Made by a program: the position numbers and the translations under genes
Shown: positions 32,641 to 41,664 of the stretch, piece after piece
Layout: every line of letters starts with the position of its first letter
How positions within the stretch are numbered: the first letter of the stretch is position 1
Notes under the pieces: generated by a model
What the model was told of the DNA's origin: nothing
Database searches by the model: none
Seen by the model: the letters and a program-made list of their open reading frames with translations, nothing else
Assembly (NCBI GenBank): GCA_037318855.1
Contig: CP134874.1
Location: 120,598-184,597 of the forward strand
Origin: Candidatus Sedimenticola sp. (ex Thyasira tokunagai)
Lineage (GTDB): Bacteria > Pseudomonadota > Gammaproteobacteria > Chromatiales > Chromatiaceae
Direction: 5' to 3'
DNA: 64,000 nucleotides

Positions 32641-33525
32641 TCAGCGGATATGATCGAGAATCCCTTCCAACTCATCCAGATTATTGTAGCTCACCACCAG
32701 CTTACCCTTACCACCGGCACCCTGCTGCACTTTGACACGCGCACCGAGCTTCTCGGTCAGGCTGTTTTCCAAACTACGGATATTAGGGTCTTCCTTTACC
32801 GACGGCTTGCTCTTGGCCGTCCCCGGCTCCTCCCCCTGAAGGCGCCGCACCAGTTTTTCGGTCTCACGAACCGAGAGTCCCTGTGAGACTACACGGCGGG
32901 CGGCATCGCTCTGAAATTCACCCTTGAGGCCGAGCAGTGCTCTGGCGTGGCCCATCTCCAGGCTGCGCTCTTCAATACAGCGCTTAACATCTGCGTTGAG
33001 ATCGAGCAGGCGCAGAAGATTGGTCACGGTGGTACGTGACTTGCCCACCGCCTTGGCGATCTCCTGATGGGTCAGTTCAAACTCGTTGAGCAGGCGGTGA
33101 AGAGCCCCGGCCTCTTCCAGGGGGTTGAGGTCGTCACGCTGAATATTTTCGATCAGACCCATGGCCATCGCCACCTGGTCATTCACATCACGAACCACCA
33201 CGGGTATTTCACTCAGCCCCGCCTGCTGGCCGGCACGCCAGCGGCGCTCACCGGCAATGATCTCGTAACGCCCGCCATCGACAGGGCGGACCACAATGGG
33301 CTGTACTACCCCTTGGGCGGCAATTGAGTCAGCCAGCTCCTGCAGGCGCTCAGGATTGAAATCACGGCGCGGCTGGAACCTGCCGCGCTGAATCAGATCG
33401 ACCGCAAGCGATGAGACACTGCCCGTGGTTGCCCCTGTGTCGGCGTGAGTACTGTCATCCTGCCCGCTGCCACCGCCTAACAGAGCATCCAATCCTCTTC
33501 CTAGACCACGTTTTTTTGCTGCCAT
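32641..33525 (-). CDS. parB: Chromosome-partitioning protein ParB (CTPase, parS-binding)
   Basis: The 294-residue protein begins KKRGLGRGLDALLGG and contains the ParB/Srx CTP-binding core (GRFQPRRDF, VVRPVDGGRYEIIAGERRWRA, LIENIQRDDLNPLEEA). The HTH for parS follows (LTHQEIAKAVGKSRTTVTNLLRLL) and then a C-terminal dimerisation domain. It nucleates at parS and spreads along the origin region for segregation with ParA. Two matching parS sites lie in recF in the same window. Confidence 0.96.
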   Translation of the reverse strand: MAAKKRGLGRGLDALLGGGSGQDDSTHADTGATTGSVSSLAVDLIQRGRFQPRRDFNPERLQELADSIAAQGVVQPIVVRPVDGGRYEIIAGERRWRAGQQAGLSEIPVVVRDVNDQVAMAMGLIENIQRDDLNPLEEAGALHRLLNEFELTHQEIAKAVGKSRTTVTNLLRLLDLNADVKRCIEERSLEMGHARALLGLKGEFQSDAARRVVSQGLSVRETEKLVRRLQGEEPGTAKSKPSVKEDPNIRSLENSLTEKLGARVKVQQGAGGKGKLVVSYNNLDELEGILDHIR

Positions 33526-33617
33526 CTGCTATTCCGAATTTAGCGCCCAATTAATGGGTGCACTCTGTCTCAAATCAGGGAAAAGGGGGCTGGACCAAAG
33601 ACCGAATTACCGGAAAA

Positions 33618-34406
33618 TCACCCGGTTGCCGAAGTAGCGTGCCGCTCTTGTCGACGCAGAAACTCACTCGCCAGTGCCAGATAACTGACCGCCCCACGGG
33701 AACTCTTATCATACATCAAAATCGGCAGACCGTGACTCGGTGCCTCGGCTACACGAACATTACGGGGAATTATCGTATTGTAGACCTGATCTGAGAAGTG
33801 GCTGATCAGCTGCGCAGAGACATCATTTGCCAGATTATTGCGTGGATCGTGCATGGTACGGACGATCCCCTCTATCTCCAGCTTGGCGTTACGATTACCC
33901 TGGATCTGACGGATAGTGCCAATCAAGGAGGAGAGCCCTTCAAGGGCATAGTATTCACACTGCAAAGGAATCAGTACACCATCCGCCGCCACCAGCGCAT
34001 TGACCGTCAGCATATTGAGAGAGGGTGGGCAGTCAATAATGATGTACTGATAGCGCTCTTTCGGTCCGGCGAGGGCCAGGCTGAGCCGTTTTTCCCGCAG
34101 GGTGGCGCTCATCAACCCGACCTCAGCGGCAGTCAGGTCACTATTGGCGGGGAGTACATCAAACCCCGCTTCCGGTGAGGTGATTACCGCCTCAGCAAAC
34201 TGGGCATCACCCAACAGCACATCACAACTGGACTGCTCCAGATTGTACTTATCGACACCACTCCCCATGGTGGCGTTTCCCTGGGGATCGAGATCTACCA
34301 GCAGCACCTTTTTTTTAAGCGAGGCGAGTGAGGCGGCCAGATTGACCGCCGTGGTGGTTTTACCGACACCACCCTTCTGATTGGCAACGCAGACGATTCT
34401 ACCCAT
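33618..34406 (-). CDS. parA: Chromosome-partitioning ATPase ParA (Soj-type)
   Basis: This 262-residue protein has the deviant Walker A ANQKGGVGKTTTAVNLAASL, Walker A' VLLVDLDPQGNAT and the IDCPPSLNMLTVNAL region. It binds DNA in its ATP form and drives origin segregation with ParB, which follows 92 bp downstream. In most gammaproteobacteria rsmG precedes parA directly. Here a block of about 6.5 kb lies between them. Confidence 0.96.
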   Translation of the reverse strand: MGRIVCVANQKGGVGKTTTAVNLAASLASLKKKVLLVDLDPQGNATMGSGVDKYNLEQSSCDVLLGDAQFAEAVITSPEAGFDVLPANSDLTAAEVGLMSATLREKRLSLALAGPKERYQYIIIDCPPSLNMLTVNALVAADGVLIPLQCEYYALEGLSSLIGTIRQIQGNRNAKLEIEGIVRTMHDPRNNLANDVSAQLISHFSDQVYNTIIPRNVRVAEAPSHGLPILMYDKSSRGAVSYLALASEFLRRQERHATSATG

Positions 34407-34583
34407 GGATGAGATTCCGCTTTAGTTCAATTACCCACCACCTTCAAACACCTTGTCCAATGAAACATATAGGTTTGGCGGCAGGACAGAATAGCAGAAA
34501 CCGATGAGAATTGACGATTCCTAATTATGGCCTGCCACAGATGCGCTCAGACGGGGAAATTTAAAAGCGTGCTGACTCGGGAT

Positions 34584-35184
34584 TCAGTTCTTACCGAAAA
34601 GCTCCTCCGCCGCCGCCAGCAACTCGTTGGTAGCGGCGCTTTCCCCCGCCACCCCATCCATAGTCGCCTCGAAATAGGCACAGAAATTTGCCCGCTCCTT
34701 ATCCACTACCCGTTCAGCCACCGGCTCCCTGCACTCATTTGCGTAACTCGGTGCATACCAGCGGCAATTTCTGCATACACGGGTGGGTTTGCCACAACCG
34801 AGGCAGAGCGTGTCGCTACCTCGTGAAAGATTTTGGGACATCCAAGTCTCCAAAATCGACTCGCCTACGCGACAGCCGTTATGCCCCGACCGTCCTGCGT
34901 ACGTCACGATTCCGTATTGCACATTGCAGCAAAGCTGCTTGTGCACTACTCCATCATGACTCCCGCAATGACTCTACGGCGTTTCGGATGCACTCCTTGT
35001 ATGCCCTACATCGCTCCCTGCCGGTCGCAATTCCGGCCATACAACCGCGCCTACGCCTATCGGGGACTAATCGCCTCGGCTTTCAGCCTTCCATGGCGAT
35101 CAGCGAGAGCGTCTCACGGCCAAAGTCATGACTTTCGAGCTCACGCCCACAGCTCCAGCACTTCCCAATAACCGTCTTCGACAT
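34584..35184 (-). pseudogene. Zinc-ribbon protein gene interrupted by structured element (copy C)
   Basis: The 5' part (35184-35107) encodes MSKTVIGKCWSCGRELESHD followed by FGRETL. The 3' part (34805-34584) continues CLGCGKPTRVCRNCRWYAPS and runs to ELFGKN. Joined, they give 99 residues in one frame with Cys pairs CWSC, CLGC and CRNC typical of small zinc-ribbon proteins that bear a DKERANFC motif. The 301-bp element between them is non-coding and contains stops. The function of the family is unknown. An AGAGG site precedes the start. Unless the insert is removed at the RNA level, the gene is broken. Confidence 0.8.
34806..35106 (-). mobile_element. Structured gene-interrupting element, copy C
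   Basis: This is the divergent member of a three-copy family (others at 38592-38877 and 47202-47487). It is flanked by a 9-bp near-duplication, GAGCGTGTC at 34806-34814 and GAGCGTCTC at 35107-35115. Conserved parts are the hairpin at 34830-34856 with loop ATCCAA, the end stem ATCGCC/GGCGAT (35070-35075/35095-35100) and GGCTGAAAGCC. The proposed RNA strand is the strand of the interrupted gene (minus). Confidence 0.8.
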
Positions 35185-35336
35185 GGCAACCTCTGGTGAA
35201 AACATAATTGAGCCCAATCATCGGACAAACAGCAGGTTATTTAAAGTCCTCGTCACTTCTCCGGTGAACTACCATTACAGATAGTCACTCAGTTCAGAAA
35301 AGATGGTAACAGACAACATAATACGGGAAATGGATA

Positions 35337-35717
35337 ATGTATAAGACACTGGAAGAGATGGGTGTACATGATATTCATCAGATAGAAAAGTACATCCTGA
35401 GGCAGGAGGGTGATGAAGATATTCTGAAAATCTACTTCAAGAGGAAAAGGGGCTCGCTATTTCCCACCAGTATGAAATTCCGCCATGGCCGCTCAAAAAA
35501 GATGGTTCCGACAGAGAGAAATCGCAATGAATTCAAGGAGATCAGCGAGATATCACCGACTATGATCAAAGCGGCTCAGGAGCTGGAGCAGATCGTCGAT
35601 CACGAAGAGAGCATCGAAGATTTCAAGAAGCGTATCCTCAGCGACATTGATCACCTGGAAAACGTAGTACAGCGCAAGTTGGATCAGCTGCGCAGCGATG
35701 TTGATCAGCTTGAATGA
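35337..35717 (+). CDS. yaeH: UPF0325/DUF3461 family protein (YaeH-like)
   Basis: The 126-residue protein has the family pattern MYKTLEEMGVHDIHQIEKYI then LRQEGDEDILKIYFKRKRG near the start, and a charged helical C-terminus (DFKKRILSDIDHLENVVQRK). It is similar in length and layout to E. coli YaeH (128). The function is unknown. A GGGAAATGGATA stretch precedes the ATG. A palindromic repeat begins right after the stop codon and could end the transcript. Confidence 0.85.
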   Translation: MYKTLEEMGVHDIHQIEKYILRQEGDEDILKIYFKRKRGSLFPTSMKFRHGRSKKMVPTERNRNEFKEISEISPTMIKAAQELEQIVDHEESIEDFKKRILSDIDHLENVVQRKLDQLRSDVDQLE

Positions 35718-35793
35718 CTAGGAGGCTGTCCGAGAATAGAAGAACCTACTACGGAAAAGCTGTTTTGGCCCCTATTCTCGGACAGCCTCCTAG
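35718..35793. repeat. Short palindromic relative of the 12.4-kb MITE
   Basis: CTAGGAGGCTGTCCGAGAAT-type sequence at 35718 is complementary to the sequence ending at 35793, with about 30 bp between the arms. The arms share the ends of the element at 12372-12533. Its right CTAG is also the left end of the 270-bp MITE, so the two elements abut at a shared CTAG. Confidence 0.75.
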
Positions 35794-36058
35794 TGGGCCA
35801 TGCGGAAAATTCGCTAACCCACAGCCAGTTCACAAGCCGGGTTGGCAAGGCGCACGAGTGCAGGACTGGCCGTAGCCAATTCAAATGAGTGCAACACCGC
35901 CAACCCGGCTTGTGGACTGGCCCGGAGGGAGCCCCGCTAAGAGGCCAATGCTGCGTTGCGCACCTTGAAAAGGGCTTGCCATTCCCTGCGGCACGCGCCT
36001 TACCTTGGCCTCTTAGCGGGGCTCTGTGAGTTACCGAACTTACCGCATGGCCCACTAG
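35790..36058. mobile_element. 270-bp two-hairpin MITE, copy 2 (inverted)
   Basis: The sequence is nearly the same as the element at 1896-2165 but in the opposite direction, including both long hairpins and the CTAGTGGGCCATGCGG ends. Differences are a handful of bases, which implies recent movement. The right end overlaps the yaiI stop codon. Confidence 0.9.
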
Positions 36059-36504
36059 CTGATGTGAGAGACCAGAAGCCGATCTAACTGGTTGGCAAAA
36101 GCTTGTCGATCTGCTTGGCTGAAGGAGGGCGGGCCACCGGTATCTACACCACTTCCCCGCAACTCATCCATAAAGTTACGCATGGTCAGGCGCTGAGCAA
36201 TATTCTCCTCACTGTAGAGTTCCCCCCTGGGATTGAGAGCGCGTCCACCTTTGGCGATAACATCTGCAGCCAGCGGGATATCGGCGGTGATCACCAGGTC
36301 TCCCGCCGCCATCAGTTCCACGATTCTGTTATCAGCCACATCGAAACCGTGACCCACCTGTATCGACTGAATCAGGCGGGAAGGAGGAGTGCGTAGTGGT
36401 TGATTGGCAACCAGAGTGAGATGAACGCCCACCCTTTCTGCGGCGCGATATAGAATCTCTTTGATAACCCCGGGGCAGGCGTCAGCATCAACCCAGATTT
36501 TCAT
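36055..36504 (-). CDS. yaiI: YaiI/YqxD family protein (DUF188)
   Basis: This 149-residue protein has the DUF188 signature [20 protein letters not shown], the central [20 protein letters not shown] and RNFMDELR. The fold resembles PIN/NYN-like nucleases, but no function is established. The stop codon TAG is formed by the CTAG end of the MITE, so the last residues may differ from the ancestral C-terminus. Confidence 0.9.
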   Translation of the reverse strand: MKIWVDADACPGVIKEILYRAAERVGVHLTLVANQPLRTPPSRLIQSIQVGHGFDVADNRIVELMAAGDLVITADIPLAADVIAKGGRALNPRGELYSEENIAQRLTMRNFMDELRGSGVDTGGPPSFSQADRQAFANQLDRLLVSHIS

Positions 36505-36711
36505 CAGTGAAATTGTCTCCAGCTACATGGGGGGAATGCGGGTTTTCACCGGCAAAAGAGGCAAACGAGCCCTCCTCTGCCTCTCCGGCTGCCTTTGAGC
36601 TCCAAACTCATCAGGCGCACCTCAATGACAGCTGGGTAAGGCTGTTTTATGCACATACCGGCATCTGCCATGGCCACACCTCAGTGTGTGGCGAAAAGCT
36701 CAGATCCGGTA

Positions 36712-36750
36712 AAATAAAAAGTCCCTGTTCGATGAACAGAGGCTTTTCAG
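36712..36750 (-). terminator. Intrinsic terminator of the cold-shock gene
   Basis: On the minus strand, CCTCTGTTC, ATC and GAACAGGGACT form a stem-loop followed by TTTTTATTTT, directly after the cold-shock gene. Confidence 0.85.
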
Positions 36751-36756
36751 ACTGCT

Positions 36757-36972
36757 TTAGCCTACAGCAGTCACGTTTTCAGCTTGGGGGCCTTTCTGCC
36801 CCTGAGTCACTTCGAAAGTGACTTGCTGACCTTCGCTCAGGGAGCGACGACCGGAGCCGTTGATTGCACGAAAGTGAACAAAAACATCTGAACCGCCTTC
36901 ACGCTCAATGAAACCGAATCCTTTTTCATCGTTAAACCATTTAACGACACCGGTGACCAATTGATCTGACAT
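36757..36972 (-). CDS. CspA-family cold-shock protein
   Basis: The 71-residue single cold-shock domain has both RNA-binding motifs: KGFGFI (RNP1) and DVFVHF (RNP2), with the strand [20 protein letters not shown]. It binds single-stranded RNA/DNA as a chaperone. It is monocistronic with its own terminator. The 420-bp upstream region could carry a long regulatory leader as in known csp genes, but none was demonstrated. Confidence 0.95.
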   Translation of the reverse strand: MSDQLVTGVVKWFNDEKGFGFIEREGGSDVFVHFRAINGSGRRSLSEGQQVTFEVTQGQKGPQAENVTAVG

Positions 36973-37392
36973 AACTATCTCTGATTACTCTAAAAATCCG
37001 CCGACATCCGTCGGTACTGTGTAAAATACCCGTCTCATCATGAGATCAGGTATCGGTTTAGTAAGCCTGCCCCCCAATAGGCACCATAGCGTCAAGTGAA
37101 ACAACGCTATTTGAGTCCAGACTTAATCCCAGATTAAAGTAAATTTGTCGAGAAATAGCAAGGGCTTTATAGGCAAACACCTTGATTTTTGTCATTATTC
37201 TTAGAGAAGAAGAGCGATGGCAGAAGTAGGAGGGTCCCTCCCTTGAGGGTCGTTGAATCTAGCCACAGATATAGATGCTCCGATGAAAAAATCTGTCGAT
37301 ACACAATGTCAGAATATGCCCTAATCCCACCGTTAAATTTTCATTGAAATACCCTTCCATAACGATACAAGCCCACGGTTTGAAAGGAGAAA
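36973..37392. other. Intergenic region between cspA-type and DUF2058 genes
   Basis: No gene is evident in these 420 bp. A hairpin CCGACATCCGTCGG lies just upstream of the cold-shock gene. AATAGGCACCATAGCG at 37076-37091 is identical to 12386-12401 at the left junction of the MITE-2 element and probably marks a decayed copy. The rest shows nothing recognised. Confidence 0.5.
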
Positions 37393-37929
37393 TCACCACA
37401 TCAGGTCATCAGGCACCTTGAAATCTGCATACTCATCATCAACTTCATCACCCGGCTGCTCACTGTTCAACACCAACACAACACTGCTATCCCGTAGGAT
37501 TATCTTCTCCGCCACAGCTGCCGGAACCACTCCGTAGCCGTCATTCGCCCTGACAATGGCAAGCCTGCCGTTGGTCACCTGCTGATGCATATGCACAGGT
37601 AGATAGAGGCGCTTGAGCTTATTTTCATCACTGAAATTGTAGGGTTCCTCTCCCCCTTCGGTAGACTGCCGGTTCATCTCCACCAGCTGTTTTATCTGGG
37701 CTGCTACCGCCTTTTTTTCCGCTTCAGCCACTCTCTCCCTGTTGAGACGACGATCCCTTTCGGCACTCTTCTCCTGTGCCTCCCGCAGCTGCTGCCCATT
37801 ATCAGCCTCTACCTGGCCCCCCTTACGACTCTGTTTTGCCTTTTTTCTTTTCTCTTTGGACGTCTGATTAGCCTTGCCTTTATCAACAAGACCCATCTTG
37901 AGAAACTGATCCTGTAGCGAATTGCCCAC
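37393..37929 (-). CDS. DUF2058 family protein (YaiL-like)
   Basis: From the GTG at 37929 (AGGAG nine bases upstream) the product has 178 residues. It begins GNSLQDQFLKMGLVDKGKAN, then has a very basic stretch (KEKRKKAKQSRKGG), a charged coiled-coil middle and the C-terminal YNFSDENKLKRLYLPVHMHQ and GRLAIVRANDGYGVVP parts. This layout matches DUF2058/YaiL, a nucleoprotein/polynucleotide-associated family of unclear role. The upstream ATG at 38049 adds 40 unrelated residues and is rejected. It is divergent from the cyclic-nucleotide-binding gene. Confidence 0.87.
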   Translation of the reverse strand: MGNSLQDQFLKMGLVDKGKANQTSKEKRKKAKQSRKGGQVEADNGQQLREAQEKSAERDRRLNRERVAEAEKKAVAAQIKQLVEMNRQSTEGGEEPYNFSDENKLKRLYLPVHMHQQVTNGRLAIVRANDGYGVVPAAVAEKIILRDSSVVLVLNSEQPGDEVDDEYADFKVPDDLMW

Positions 37930-38591
37930 TCTCTCTATCTCCTCATACTCACTCTGTTCACAGAAGGCTGTAAAAATAACAGCCTCCATACTAGTATAAC
38001 TTGAAGCTGATTCATGGGTGATACTCAGGCTATCCTTAAGCAATGACACTCCCGTGCCGCTAACAGACCTGCAGACGGGAAGTGCCGGAAGAGATAATTA
38101 CAACAGCGGACGGAGCAAATGGGACGGAAGAAATTCTTTGGTGAGTACCTGATCGAAAAAGGTCTGATAGCTGATGCCGATGTTCTCGAAGCACTCACCG
38201 CCCAGCGCAATGAAACCGTATCATTTGAAAAAATGGTCTGTGATCTCGGCATCATGGATATGTCCCAGGCATTCAAAGTGCTGACCCTACAAGCCGAGAC
38301 TGATCTCAACTTTATGGAGGTTGCCCTAAGACACGGGGCGATCGACGATGCCCAAGCTGAACTGATCCTCGCCTGTATAGCTTCAGAAAAACCGGCAGTA
38401 GGTGAAGTACTGGTAAGACAGGGGAAGCTGGATAAAGAGACGATGGAGAGGGAGCTTGCACTGTTCGAACGTTCTGTGCAGTTCTATGAAGACGTCAAGG
38501 GGCTTCTCCAGCAGATTAAACTATTCAAAGATCTGGATGATGTAGCACTGCGCTCCCTGGCTAACATCACTTCGGTATCTGAATATGATGC

Positions 38592-38877
38592 ATAAGCGAG
38601 TCTTCGATTTCGTGATGCAAAACGGGACATCCAAGTCCCCCTTTTGCACTCAATCTTCGACAGCCTATTAGTACCCCGGCCGTCCTGGTCACTAACCGCT
38701 ACGCGATAACATCGCAAGCTCGTTACCGCTTCGCAGTCAGTTCCCAGTGACTGGACGCCGTGTTCGGATGCCTACTTTGCTTCCCCTCTGGCGCGCTGCG
38801 CGCACGACGGGTAAGCAGTGCGGCCTCACGGCTACCGGGGATTACCAGCCCTCGCTTCGCTCTCCATGGCTGGCAGC
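38592..38877 (-). mobile_element. Structured gene-interrupting element, copy A
   Basis: This 286-bp insert lies between GATGC and GGACGAG; without it the two exons read GAT GCG GAC GAG in frame. It is about 80% alike with copy B by eye. Its hairpins are 38617-38647 (arms GCAAAA/TTTTGC plus GGGAC/GTCCC, loop ATCCAA), GCGAT/ATCGC at 38703-38715 and CCAGCC/GGCTGG at 38845-38873. The proposed RNA strand is antisense to the interrupted gene here. There is no clear target duplication. Confidence 0.82.
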
Positions 38878-39254
38878 GGACGAGTATGTGGTCAGAGAGG
38901 GAGAGCCGGCAAATGAGCTGTACGCCGTATACTCTGGCTCCTTGATGATTACCAAAGAGAATTCAGGTAGTAAGATGGACTCAGTCTATGTCGGTAACAT
39001 CAAAGAGCATGAGCTGTTTGGGGAGTCGGCAGTATTTGAGGGGGGTCTACGTACCGCCAATGTTGTCACCTGCGGCAAAACCATGCTGCTAGAGATAGAA
39101 CGGCAGGAGTTTCAGAAATTTCTCAGTGACTACCCGGCAAAGACCCAGGCAATCTTGCTCTACCTGGTCAACCAACTGGTGGGAAAGCTGAGCAGCTCAA
39201 ATCATGAACTGGTACTGGTTCGTAATCAGCTCTATGCGATACAAGACCAGCGTA

Positions 39255-40547
39255 GAGGGCGTTCAGAATTCTGTGTCAGCCTAATCGGTTAAATATCCAA
39301 AACGCCATCTAACCGGCCTTCAAAATATATCGACAACTGGGACAGAGTCAAATTCCAGTTCTGAATCGGCATGGTCCATTTCTTTGAAGCATTCTGGATT
39401 CCCATATAGAGCAGCTTCATGAGGCTGTTTTCATTCGGGAAGGCCCCTTGGTTTTGGTCAGCTTACGGAACTGCCGATGTACAGCCTCAATGGCATTGGT
39501 GGTGTAAACCACGCGACGGATGTCCGCAGGGTATTTGAAGTAGACAGATAGATTTTCCCACTTGCTGCGCCACGACTTGAGTACGATTGGGTACTGGGCG
39601 CCCCAGCGACTCTCCAGCTCGCCCAGCGCCGCCTCTGCCGCCTCCTTGTTCACTGCCTTGTAGACGGGCTTTAGATCGGCCATAAAGGCTTTCTGATTCT
39701 TAGAGGCAACGTACTTCATCGAGTTGCGGATCTGGTGTATCACGCAGAGCTGAACCTCTGTATCAGGAAAGATGCTGTTAATGGCCTCTGGAAAGCCTTT
39801 CAGTCCATCGACAGAGGCAATCAGGATATCCTCTATACCGCGATTACTGAGATCAGTCAGTACCGATAGCCAAAAGTTAGCTCCTTCACTTTCAGAGAGA
39901 TAGAGGCCGAGTATCTCCTTCTTGCCTCCAGGTTCAGGCCCAGCACGGTGTAGACGGCCTTGCTGCCATAGCGCGTCCATCCTCTTTGACCTTGTAGTGG
40001 ATGGCATCCAGCCAGACAAATGGGTAATGGCTCTCCAGAGGGCGCTGTTGCCACTGCTTCAGCTCGGGGATGAGCTTGTCAGTTACACTGCTGATCAGTG
40101 CGTTGGAGATGCTCAGACCGTAGAGTTCAGCAACATGTGAGGCGATATCCTGGTAGCTCATTCCCAGGCCAAACATGGAGATAATCTTGCGCTCAATCTC
40201 ATCAGTCAGGTGGGTCTGGTGCTTCTTGATCAGTTGTGGCTCAAAGGAGCCTGCACGGTCTCTGGGGGTGTCCAGATCGAAGCTTCCTGACGTTGACTTG
40301 ATCGTTTTCCTGCTGGAGCCGTTCTTACGATTTGATGCTTCATCAAGCGCGAGATGTGACTCCAGTTCAGCCTTGAGAGCTGCTTCTGTCAGTTGCTTGA
40401 TGAGTGGAGTAAGGATGCCATTCTTGCCAGTCAGGTCTTGACCGTTCTGCAAGGCAGCCAGGGCTTTATTGAAATCGAATTGTTCAGACATGTGTCATTC
40501 CTATTTTTGCTAATTTTACTGAAATGACACAGAATTTCTAACACTCC
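39255..40547 (-). mobile_element. IS256-family insertion sequence, 1293 bp
   Basis: The imperfect terminal repeats share GAATTCTGTGTCA-type sequence (39255-39278 and 40525-40547), and an 8-bp duplication CCAGCGTA flanks both sides (39247-39254, 40548-40555). Size, target duplication and transposase fit IS256. It sits in the last codons of the cyclic-nucleotide-binding gene. Confidence 0.9.
39289..40491 (-). pseudogene. IS256-family (mutator-type) transposase, frameshifted
   Basis: It begins MSEQFDFNKALAALQNGQDL with the N-terminal motifs ISMFGLGMSYQDIASHVAEL and the first catalytic Asp in FVWLDAIHYKVKEDG. After a shift near 39978 it continues YGSKAVYTVLGLNLE. A second shift near 39930 leads to KKEILGLYLSESEG and IASVDGLKGFPEAI. 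A third near 39447 leads to the tail NSLMKLLYMGIQNASKKW, ending LDGVLDI at 39289. Each shift looks like a lost base, often in a G run. The gene is inactive as read, though sequencing error is possible. Confidence 0.85.
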
Positions 40548-40581
40548 CCAGCGTAACGAATCAGAGTAATTCCACTCGTTT

Positions 40582-40941
40582 CTAATCACCCTTTCCAAGC
40601 ATTTTTTTCAGATCGCCAAATGGATTGTGGGTGGCCGCAGCCTGCTCCTCATCATCAGATACCGCACTACCGTATTCACCGTCCAACAAGCGTGAGTGCT
40701 CGTTGTCATGGCAATAGATGCAGAGCAGCTCCCAGTTACTGCCGTCGGGAGGATTGTTGTCGTGATTGTGATCCCGGTGATGGACTGTCAGCTCCCGCAG
40801 ATTTTCCCGTGTAAACTCACGGCTGCAGCGGCCACACACCCAGGGGTACATCTTCAGCGCCCGCTCTCTATAGCCTTTTTCGCGGTCTTCCCGATTACGC
40901 CGTGCGTCGGCCACCACCTGATCAAGTTTATCGCTACTCAT
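40582..40941 (-). CDS. yajD: HNH nuclease family protein (YajD-like)
   Basis: The 119-residue protein has a zinc-binding HNH layout: CGRCSREF near residue 36, the TVHHRDHNHDNNPPDG core and CIYCHDNEHSRLL. This order and the short length match YajD. Its cellular role is unknown; HNH domains usually cut nucleic acid. It converges with the interrupted cyclic-nucleotide-binding gene. Confidence 0.9.
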   Translation of the reverse strand: MSSDKLDQVVADARRNREDREKGYRERALKMYPWVCGRCSREFTRENLRELTVHHRDHNHDNNPPDGSNWELLCIYCHDNEHSRLLDGEYGSAVSDDEEQAAATHNPFGDLKKMLGKGD

Positions 40942-40976
40942 AGTCCCACCCTTTTTTCACCCCTATCTCCCACGTC

Positions 40977-41609
40977 TCAGCTAATCACAACTGCATGGCG
41001 CTCACCCGTTGTCTCGGGCACGAACAGTGTGATCCGCTCAACCTTCATCTCTTCAAGTCCCAGTTGGTCAAGCTCATCAACGGGGTCAATACCCTTCATC
41101 GCCAGATACTGCCCCCCGTCCGCCAGCAGATGAGAGGTAAGTTGCACCATCTTTGGCAAAGAGGCAAAGGCTCGGGAGGTAATAGTGTCATAACCCTGCT
41201 GTGGCTGAAAAGCCTCCACCCGGGCCTGTATCACCTCAATATTTCTCAGGCCAAGCGTACCGATGGACTGCTGCACAAAACGGGTCTTCTTGCCATTGGA
41301 ATCAAGCAGGGTAAACCAGACATCGGGTAGTGCAATGGCAAGGGGAATACCCGGCAATCCCGGGCCAGTGCCCACATCCAGCACCCGTGAGCCCTTGACC
41401 AGATGCAGGATCGACAGAGCATCAAGTAGCTGCCGTGAGACCATCTCCTTGGGATCACGGATCGCCGTCAGGTTGAAGGCACGATTCCACTTTACCAGCA
41501 GGGCGAGGTAGTTCAGCAGCTTCTGATGCTGTTCTTCGCTCAGCTCAATGCCCATCACTTTCAGACCGTCAGTCAGCTGACCCTGCCACAATTTCTCATG
41601 CTCACTCAT
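40977..41609 (-). CDS. rsmG: 16S rRNA (guanine-527-N7)-methyltransferase
   Basis: The 210-residue protein carries the SAM-binding motif VLDVGTGPGLPGIPLAI and NLTAIRDPKEMVSRQLLDAL, both characteristic of RsmG/GidB. It methylates G527 in the 530 loop of 16S rRNA. It follows mnmG on the same strand after a 247-bp gap holding a dispersed repeat pair, and parA is displaced by accessory genes. Confidence 0.95.
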   Translation of the reverse strand: MSEHEKLWQGQLTDGLKVMGIELSEEQHQKLLNYLALLVKWNRAFNLTAIRDPKEMVSRQLLDALSILHLVKGSRVLDVGTGPGLPGIPLAIALPDVWFTLLDSNGKKTRFVQQSIGTLGLRNIEVIQARVEAFQPQQGYDTITSRAFASLPKMVQLTSHLLADGGQYLAMKGIDPVDELDQLGLEEMKVERITLFVPETTGERHAVVIS

Positions 41610-41664
41610 GTTTACCTGATTACCCCTAAGGTTCAGCCAGTGATAGAAGAAGATCTGTCAATAT

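Larger units (their letters stand above)
38119..40569 (+). pseudogene. Cyclic-nucleotide-binding domain protein, interrupted by copy A and by an IS256 element
   Basis: The first part (38119-38591) encodes an N-terminal GEYLIEKGLI region similar to MshEN/GspE-N domains and the start of a cyclic-nucleotide-binding domain (ALRSLANITSVSEYDA). The second part (38878-39254) continues DEYVVREGEPANELYAVYSG and GNIKEHELFGESAVFEGG. Removing the 286-bp element restores the exact family spacing. A second insertion, the IS256-type element (39255-40547 plus an 8-bp duplication), lies four codons before the original stop at 40567-40569; after removal the end reads DQRNESE. The ligand and function are unknown. 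The interrupted frames alone give an N-terminal piece and a C-terminal piece. Confidence 0.8.

Noticed and set aside
37929..38049. N-terminal extension of the DUF2058 protein
   Set aside because: The 40 extra residues are unlike the family, and the GTG at 37929 has a clear AGGAG site.
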